A DNA stretch of 64,000 bases, taken from a virus. The position numbers and the translations under genes are program-made. Below are positions 58,885-64,000 of this stretch, one piece after another. The notes beneath the pieces are model-generated. The model made no database searches. It had not been told where the DNA came from and saw only the letters and a list, made by a program, of their open reading frames with translations. The DNA is taken from positions 1 through 64,000 of the IMG/VR virus record IMGVR_UViG_3300047462_000154; one strand, 5' to 3'. Position 1 is the stretch's first letter. The number at the start of each line of letters is the position of its first letter.

Positions 58885-59994
58885 TTGTTTTGCTTTAATT
58901 TGGATAATGAATTACGTCATACTTTTTTTGAAGGTGGTAGAGATATTCCCATGTCAGAAGAAGAACGTATTGCGATGCTTCGTGAAGGAATTCTCGGTGT
59001 TAAACCAAGCAATAATGGAATTTGGAAACATATTAATTCTAAAAAATTAGCATCAGAAATAAATCGCATGCATCGTAATGGTTCTTGGAAAACAAATGAT
59101 TTATGGAATTTTCAAGATTATGTAAAAGGCAGCGGAGGAATTAGCAGAGATTCTTCGATTGGTACAATTGGCGGCGGAAATCATTTCCAAGAACTGCAAT
59201 ATGTAGAAGAATGTATTGATAGAAAAACTTGTTATGATTGGGGAATTAAAAAAGGTTATGTGGCGATAATGGCACATACTGGTTCTGTTGATTTTGGAAG
59301 CAGTGTTGGTGGCTATTTTATGGATTTAGCCAAAGAAATATTTCCAAAAATTGAACATCCAGAACATGGTTTTTATCCTTTGCCTACTGTTGGAAAATTA
59401 AAAGATAATGGTATGAAATATTTGTCTGCAATGGGTTTGGCGGCGAATTTTTCAATTGTTAATCGTTTAATGCTTACAGAATTAACATTGCGTTGTTTAT
59501 CAAAAGTTTCTGGTAAAGAAATTACTGGTCATTTGGTATATGATGCGCCACACAATCTTGTTTGGAGTGATGCTGATTGTTGCACACATATACATCGAAA
59601 AGGCGCTACACCAGCAGAAAAATTTGATTGTGATGATGGATTTCCAAATGGTCATCCAGTAATCATTCCTGGTTCTATGGGCGATGCGAGTTATGTTTTA
59701 AAGGGCAATGGCTCACTTGCAAGTCTTTGCAGCGCACCGCATGGCGCAGGCAGAATAACGGCACGTGGAGAGGGCAGGAGAGGCGATATTAAAGAATTGG
59801 ATACTGTTAGGGTAATTACAAAAATGGACCCTAAAAAGGTTCGCAAAGACATTCGTGACGAATTGATTAAAAACTTAATGGAAGAAGCACCAAGCAATTA
59901 TAAAGATGTTATGCCAGCCATTGAAACGGTAAAAAATGCTGGTATTGCAGAACCAGTTGCGAAATTAATGCCATTGCTTACGGTGAAAGGATAA
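58885..59994 (+). CDS. rtcB: RtcB RNA ligase, N-terminally truncated
   Basis: The frame carries the core of RtcB: TIGGGNHFQELQY (metal-binding N and H), HTGSVDFGSSVGGYF, PHNLVW, IIPGSMGDASYVLKG and CSAPHGAGR, whose His is the one guanylylated in RtcB. RtcB joins RNA 3'-phosphate or cyclic phosphate to a 5'-hydroxyl, using GTP and Mn. The usual first 90-100 residues with the D-x-G-C metal motif are missing. The first start in this frame is TTG at 58885 or ATG at 58951, with stops just before. The gene may be broken or may work with a separate N-terminal part. Confidence 0.7.
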   Translation: MFCFNLDNELRHTFFEGGRDIPMSEEERIAMLREGILGVKPSNNGIWKHINSKKLASEINRMHRNGSWKTNDLWNFQDYVKGSGGISRDSSIGTIGGGNHFQELQYVEECIDRKTCYDWGIKKGYVAIMAHTGSVDFGSSVGGYFMDLAKEIFPKIEHPEHGFYPLPTVGKLKDNGMKYLSAMGLAANFSIVNRLMLTELTLRCLSKVSGKEITGHLVYDAPHNLVWSDADCCTHIHRKGATPAEKFDCDDGFPNGHPVIIPGSMGDASYVLKGNGSLASLCSAPHGAGRITARGEGRRGDIKELDTVRVITKMDPKKVRKDIRDELIKNLMEEAPSNYKDVMPAIETVKNAGIAEPVAKLMPLLTVKG

Positions 59995-60058
59995 AAAAAT
60001 CTTGATTAAAATATTTTTATAATATAAATAGATTTCTCATTTCTTTGGAGTAAAAATT

Positions 60059-60232
60059 ATGAAAATCAAAACCATTAAGTTCGAAAACAATGTTGTTGCA
60101 ATTGAAACCGACGATAATAAATTTTCATTTTGCACTGAAAATCATTTGATGCTATTAAAAAGTGGTAGATATGTTAAAGCAAAATTTTTGAAAGAAAATG
60201 ATTTGCTTAACGATGAATTAGAAAACGTTTAA
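60059..60232 (+). CDS. 57-residue protein resembling part of a Hint (intein-type) domain
   Basis: The product reads MKIKTIKFENNVVAIETDDN and then FCTENHLMLLKSGRYVKAKF. The T-x-x-H followed by a turn, VKAK and a terminal L resembles block B of Hint/intein domains. The block A cysteine and the C-terminal His-Asn are absent. TTTGGAG precedes the ATG. It may instead be an unrelated small beta protein. Confidence 0.4.
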   Translation: MKIKTIKFENNVVAIETDDNKFSFCTENHLMLLKSGRYVKAKFLKENDLLNDELENV

Positions 60233-60247
60233 AATAATCGCGTTAAA

Positions 60248-61102
60248 TCACATAACATAAACTTTACCAATGGAAGCGCCAAGAAGATTTTCAATATCTT
60301 CTTCGGTGTTTTCTCTCATTGATACTAATTCAATATTAGCATCTTCTAAATTTGAACAACGATAATATTGTCCTTTATATCCTTTAAATATTGCAGGACA
60401 TGGATTAAATTTTATTGTTCCAGTAATTAAATATTGCGCAATTAATTCACAATAAAATTCAAAAAATGTTCTTAATTTTTTATCTCTTGCTGATTTGAAT
60501 GTTCCTATTTCTTGAACAAATTTTTTTAATGTTATAGGAATTTCTTCTGCATTTCTAAATAAAAAATAACTTGGTGGCTGATTTACAAAATTATGACCAA
60601 CATCAATTCTATATAATTTCATAATTTCTTTTAAATACATTTTAAAAGTTTTTGTAAATTTTTCAAATTCATAACTACCGTTAATTCCGCCTTTTCTATA
60701 CAATACATGTCCTAGCCTATGACCTAAAATCCAAGCTGTCATTGGCACGCGCTCTGAGCCTTTATTGTTTGTGAAAATAACATTGATTGCCTCTGGACTT
60801 AATAAATCATTAGAAGTTATTTTGCCTTCTTTGACCATTTCTTCATAAAATTTTGGCATATTTTCATAAAGCCAGTTTCTACCAACTTCCCCAACTTCGG
60901 TATGACGATTTGCTTCTGGTGAATTTACAAAATAAAAATTAAATGGAATGGTTGTATTCAACCATTGTTGTTTTATTTTTTCTTGTGCTTTTGGATTAGT
61001 TAATAATTTTCTATCTTGTTCTTTGTAAGAAGAATTTTTATTCCAGTTTCCATGTAGCGCAAAATCTTCGATTGGCGTTTCAAAAAGTTGTTTAATCAGC
61101 AT
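60248..61102 (-). CDS. Metallopeptidase-like protein with a HRLGH motif
   Basis: The 284-residue protein begins MLIKQLFETP, a leader-like start (L-F-E then T). Near residue 125 it has TAWILGHRLGHVLY, in the position of a zincin HExxH but with Arg for the catalytic Glu. I have seen this H-R-x-x-H form in phage proteins of the polyvalent type. It may be a non-catalytic or differently acting relative. It is divergent from the ART-GNAT gene. Confidence 0.5.
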   Translation of the reverse strand: MLIKQLFETPIEDFALHGNWNKNSSYKEQDRKLLTNPKAQEKIKQQWLNTTIPFNFYFVNSPEANRHTEVGEVGRNWLYENMPKFYEEMVKEGKITSNDLLSPEAINVIFTNNKGSERVPMTAWILGHRLGHVLYRKGGINGSYEFEKFTKTFKMYLKEIMKLYRIDVGHNFVNQPPSYFLFRNAEEIPITLKKFVQEIGTFKSARDKKLRTFFEFYCELIAQYLITGTIKFNPCPAIFKGYKGQYYRCSNLEDANIELVSMRENTEEDIENLLGASIGKVYVM

Positions 61103-61132
61103 TATAGAATCCTTGTGATAAATATTTATCTA

Positions 61133-62347
61133 ATGAACCTACAAGATATATTTTTAACTGAACAAAAAGTTTTGCCAAAGGTTTTTTACCATGGCACGCC
61201 TAACAAATTTGAGCATTTTGATTTAGATTTTATTGGTGCTAAAGAAGCAAAAGACCAAGATGGTCCTGGTTTTTATTTTACTGACAATATAGACACAGCA
61301 AGAGGATATGCTGGAAAAACTGGTGTTATTTTAAAATGTGAATTATTTCCAAGAAAAATTGTAAAATCTACTGGAAAAATAAATTTTAATATGGTAAATT
61401 TTATGATTAAAAATGCACCAGATTATCAATCCACATTAGAAAATTTCGATGAAAACCCAATCAAAGCTTTTAATGATGCAATTAGATTAATTGTAACACC
61501 AAATAATCCAAAACAAACGTTTGAACAAATTTGGTATGATTTTTATCGATATGAAGCAAAACAATGGGCAATAAACATGAGCAAATTTACTTATGATGCT
61601 GTTCTTGTAAACACACAAAATGGCGACACCCATATTATTATGTTAAATCCAGATAAGATAAAAATAATAGAACGTATTGCACCATTAAATGAAATAGAAC
61701 TTGGTGGTGGCGTATCATCAATTGATTTGGAAGATAAAAGAAATCTTGATTATAAAAATAAACAACAAGATTTGTTTCCAGAAATACCAACGATAGAACC
61801 AAACGTTCCAAGAGGTTATCAATATGTTGGTAACATGGGCGAATACGGAATTGTTAAGAAAAAAGACACTTATGACCATTATAATTATTATGGTAAAATT
61901 GAATCCACACATAATAGTTTTCAATATGTTTTCACGCATTTTGGTAAACCAATTGGTTATGTTTATGTTGTTGAAAATCCACCTATAGCTTCGCATTTGG
62001 AATTATCTGGAAAAGGATTATTGATCAAGCAAGTTTATATTGAAGAAGATGAACGTGGCAAAAATTTAGATTTAAAATTTTATTATTGGCTTTTGACACA
62101 TGTTTGTGATTATATTTTACCCGACACTACTCATACAGAAGAGGGTGCAAGATTATGGAGAAAATTGAATCAATCGAGATTGTTTGATATGTATGTGTAT
62201 GACCCAAGAACTGGAACGTCTCGTAAAAGATGGGCGGGAAAAGATTGGAATCAAATATATAATAACGATGATTTACAACCATTTCTTACATTAAAAGGTA
62301 GATATGTTGATTCAGATGAATATGAAAGCGAATTTGATGACAATTAA
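61133..62347 (+). CDS. ART-PolyVal-like domain fused to a GNAT acetyltransferase-like domain
   Basis: The start is placed at 61133 (MNLQDIFLTEQKVLPKVF). The N-terminal half has YHGTPNKFEHFDLDFIGA, GPGFYFTDNIDTARGYAG and VILKCELF, the ART-PolyVal pattern. The C-terminal half (about 260-390) has KGLLIKQVYIEEDERGKNLD, then LKFYYWLLTH and EEGARLWRKL, the R-G-x-G/N-like coenzyme A loop region of GNAT acetyltransferases. A protein with both activities could modify host proteins by two routes; catalysis is not proven. Confidence 0.6.
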   Translation: MNLQDIFLTEQKVLPKVFYHGTPNKFEHFDLDFIGAKEAKDQDGPGFYFTDNIDTARGYAGKTGVILKCELFPRKIVKSTGKINFNMVNFMIKNAPDYQSTLENFDENPIKAFNDAIRLIVTPNNPKQTFEQIWYDFYRYEAKQWAINMSKFTYDAVLVNTQNGDTHIIMLNPDKIKIIERIAPLNEIELGGGVSSIDLEDKRNLDYKNKQQDLFPEIPTIEPNVPRGYQYVGNMGEYGIVKKKDTYDHYNYYGKIESTHNSFQYVFTHFGKPIGYVYVVENPPIASHLELSGKGLLIKQVYIEEDERGKNLDLKFYYWLLTHVCDYILPDTTHTEEGARLWRKLNQSRLFDMYVYDPRTGTSRKRWAGKDWNQIYNNDDLQPFLTLKGRYVDSDEYESEFDDN

Positions 62348-62804
62348 AGATGTAACTATTCAATTATTTCAAAGATATAAATCAATTATTGAAAAATATC
62401 CTGAAGAAGATGGCGACGAAACATCGTTAAATCATTTAAAGTGGATGTGTGACCATGTTTTAAATTCTGACATGCCAATTGATAAAATGTCTCGTTGGTT
62501 AGGGTTTGTTCAAGGGTTATTGACGGCTAAAAAAATAATTTCTGTAGAAGAAGAAAGAAATTTTTCAAGACCATTATTTCATCAAGCTTATGAAAATGAA
62601 GATATAAATAATCCTGGTAAACACGAAAGAAAAGTTTTTAGGACAGAGGACGTATCAGAAGAAACCATTAAGGTAATTATGAATTCAAAAATGGATGAAA
62701 AACATAATTATTTAAATGATGAACTTTTATTTGATTGGAATCCAGAAGAAGTTTTTGAGATTAATAGAAAAACAATTTATTTAAACAAAGAAATAGGAGA
62801 TTAA
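62337..62804 (+). CDS. Hypothetical protein
   Basis: The start is uncertain (MTIKDVTIQLFQRYKSIIEK at 62337, or five codons earlier). The product of about 155 residues contains HLKWMCDHVL and MSRWLGFVQGLL, and resembles phage hypothetical proteins near nrd genes. It overlaps the ART-GNAT gene and precedes the glutaredoxin gene. Confidence 0.5.
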   Translation: MTIKDVTIQLFQRYKSIIEKYPEEDGDETSLNHLKWMCDHVLNSDMPIDKMSRWLGFVQGLLTAKKIISVEEERNFSRPLFHQAYENEDINNPGKHERKVFRTEDVSEETIKVIMNSKMDEKHNYLNDELLFDWNPEEVFEINRKTIYLNKEIGD

Positions 62805-62805
62805 T

Positions 62806-63081
62806 ATGAATCAATTTATTTTATGGGGGAAACCAGATTGCAAGTTTTGCAGTCTTGCAAAATTTTTAATTAAAAACAAAGGCGATATTATCAATCAAGA
62901 ATATTCTGTGACAGAAGGCGATGTTTCTGAAGGCGTAATTAAATCAACAAAACAAGAACTTTTAAATAAAAATATGTTTGCTAAATCATATCCTCAAATT
63001 TGGTTATTGAATGAAGATGGTTCTGAAAAATATATTGGTGGGTTTGATGATTTAACTGCATGGTATAATTCAAAAGTTTAA
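62806..63081 (+). CDS. Glutaredoxin-like protein
   Basis: The 91-residue protein has the redox pair in KPDCKFCSLAKF (C-x-x-C near residue 12), the cis-Pro segment KSYPQIWL and YIGGFDDL, all typical of glutaredoxin. It probably reduces the C-terminal thiols of NrdA. Confidence 0.85.
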   Translation: MNQFILWGKPDCKFCSLAKFLIKNKGDIINQEYSVTEGDVSEGVIKSTKQELLNKNMFAKSYPQIWLLNEDGSEKYIGGFDDLTAWYNSKV

Positions 63082-63083
63082 AA

Positions 63084-63275
63084 ATGACTATTTACAGCGC
63101 CAAAGATATTTTGAAACTTGGTGATTTTACCAACAACGTAGATGATGTAGAAAAATTATTTGCTAAAGCTTTAACATATGCTCACGATAAATATGACCCA
63201 TGTGATGTTGTTATTTCTTACAATCATTTGATTGTAGAATATTTGGCATCACATGGATTTATAATTAAAAAATAG
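63084..63275 (+). CDS. Small hypothetical protein
   Basis: The 63-residue protein (MTIYSAKDILKLGDFTNNVD) is helical, without known motifs. It starts two bases after the glutaredoxin stop. Confidence 0.45.
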   Translation: MTIYSAKDILKLGDFTNNVDDVEKLFAKALTYAHDKYDPCDVVISYNHLIVEYLASHGFIIKK

Positions 63276-63310
63276 TTTTATAAAACTATTTTTATAATTA
63301 AATTGATATT

Positions 63311-63439
63311 ATGATTTATATTTTGCTACAAATTAATGAAGAAATTGAAATTAATGGGAATAAAATAAAGAAGATTTTTTCTTCGCCACGTTTAAGAAAA
63401 ACACTTAATGAAAATATTCAATATGAAATGGCGGCATAA
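63311..63439 (+). CDS. 42-residue peptide
   Basis: The product reads MIYILLQINEEIEINGNKIK and ends QYEMAA. No motif is seen; support is only position and an open frame between two genes. Confidence 0.35.
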   Translation: MIYILLQINEEIEINGNKIKKIFSSPRLRKTLNENIQYEMAA

Positions 63440-63448
63440 ATATATTTT

Positions 63449-64000
63449 ATGAATGGTAAAAAATTAGACCAATTTTATACGAAAAAAGATATTGCATTTG
63501 AATGTTTCAATACAACGGTATCAACAATAACTCAAAATAATATAATTTTTGACTTATGGTTGGAACCTTCTGCTGGAACAGGAGCATTTTTTAAATTATT
63601 ACCAAATAATAAAATAGGTATTGATTTAAAACCAAAATCAGAAAATATTATACAGTCTGATTTTTTAAAATTTGATATGTTGCCATATATTTTAGAAGAT
63701 AAAAAATTTGTTACTATCGGAAATCCGCCATTTGGAAAAAATTCATCACTTGCAATAAAATTCTTTAACAAATGTGCGGAAAATTCTGTTTTAATTGCTT
63801 TTATATTACCAAAAACATTTAAAAAAATAAGCATATTAAACAAATTAAATAAAAGTTTTCATTTAATATATGAAATAGATTTACCAAAATATTCTTTTGA
63901 GTTTGAAAACAATGAATATGATGTTCCGTGTGTATTTCAAATTTGGAAAAAAGACGAGGCAAAAAGAAAAAAAATTATTTTTACAACAACACATGATGAT
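63449..64000 (+). CDS. DNA adenine methyltransferase-like protein (5' part)
   Basis: The frame is open to the end of the window (184 codons). It has EPSAGTGAFFKLL (motif I, SAM binding), IGIDLKPK (acidic sugar-binding residue) and IGNPPFGKNSS (motif IV, NPPF), followed by AFILPKTFKK. This is the order of N6-adenine methyltransferases, which could protect phage DNA from restriction. The target-recognition part lies outside the window. Confidence 0.8.
   Translation, partial: MNGKKLDQFYTKKDIAFECFNTTVSTITQNNIIFDLWLEPSAGTGAFFKLLPNNKIGIDLKPKSENIIQSDFLKFDMLPYILEDKKFVTIGNPPFGKNSSLAIKFFNKCAENSVLIAFILPKTFKKISILNKLNKSFHLIYEIDLPKYSFEFENNEYDVPCVFQIWKKDEAKRKKIIFTTTHDD

Overview
The window is a piece of a large, AT-rich tailed-phage genome (Caudoviricetes), probably T4-related in its replication and head genes. 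Evidence for a phage: dense, mostly small genes with TAATG/ATGA overlaps; a T4-style DnaB-type helicase, primase and probable clamp-loader subunit; a head-completion nuclease of the gp4 type; class I ribonucleotide reductase with a glutaredoxin; tail-fibre-like proteins; a probable holin; and six tRNA genes. The host cannot be read from the sequence. Promoters look like host sigma-70 sites (TTGACA / TATAAT) and start sites mostly carry AGGA-type ribosome sites.

Layout. 0-5 kb (minus): an adenylosuccinate-synthetase-like enzyme, then a promoter-to-terminator operon of an acyl-carrier-like protein, a broken small gene, a J-domain/pseudokinase and a VWA protein. 5-8 kb (minus): three ADP-ribosyltransferase (ART)-like genes in a row. 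8-10 kb: a proteasome-beta-like hydrolase, broken genes and a Trp-Phe-Tyr tRNA cluster. 10-13.5 kb (minus): Nudix hydrolase and probable head-internal proteins. 13.6-20 kb: metalloprotease-like gene, ART-PolyVal gene, two tRNA-Cys genes, gp4-like nuclease, RyR-domain protein, holin and a fibre-like protein. 20-28 kb: NYN nuclease, an ART-like gene, an HNH-RNA ligase fusion, membrane proteins, broken phosphoesterase and S24 peptidase genes, tRNA-Thr. 28-39 kb: replication and small-protein block (clamp loader, DnaE-like fragment, phosphoesterase, primase, helicase) with two more ART-like genes on the minus strand flanking its edges. 39-54 kb (mainly plus): structural and head-internal proteins, two ART genes and fibres. 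55-64 kb: NrdAB, a truncated RtcB, a Hint-like small protein, a protease-like protein, an ART-GNAT fusion, glutaredoxin and the start of an adenine methyltransferase.

Two themes stand out. First, about ten proteins carry ART-like folds of several types, and many of these, together with the Nudix protein, the protease-like protein and several structural proteins, begin with a short leader of the form M-K-x-x-[DE]-[IL]-x-E. It resembles the capsid-targeting peptide of T4 internal proteins. The inference is a set of effectors packaged in the head and injected with the DNA. Second, the operon at 1.9-4.9 kb combines VWA, J-domain/pseudokinase and ACP-like parts in which the usual kinase and ACP active-site residues are replaced.

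Several genes (near 4.0, 8.9, 9.9, 13.7, 18.1, 25.5, 26.2 and 44.8 kb) read through only if one or a few bases are added or removed, often in homopolymers, and a 148-base tract near 52.4 kb contains a single T. These may be sequencing or assembly faults rather than biology. All functional calls come from reading translated motifs; no database search was run.
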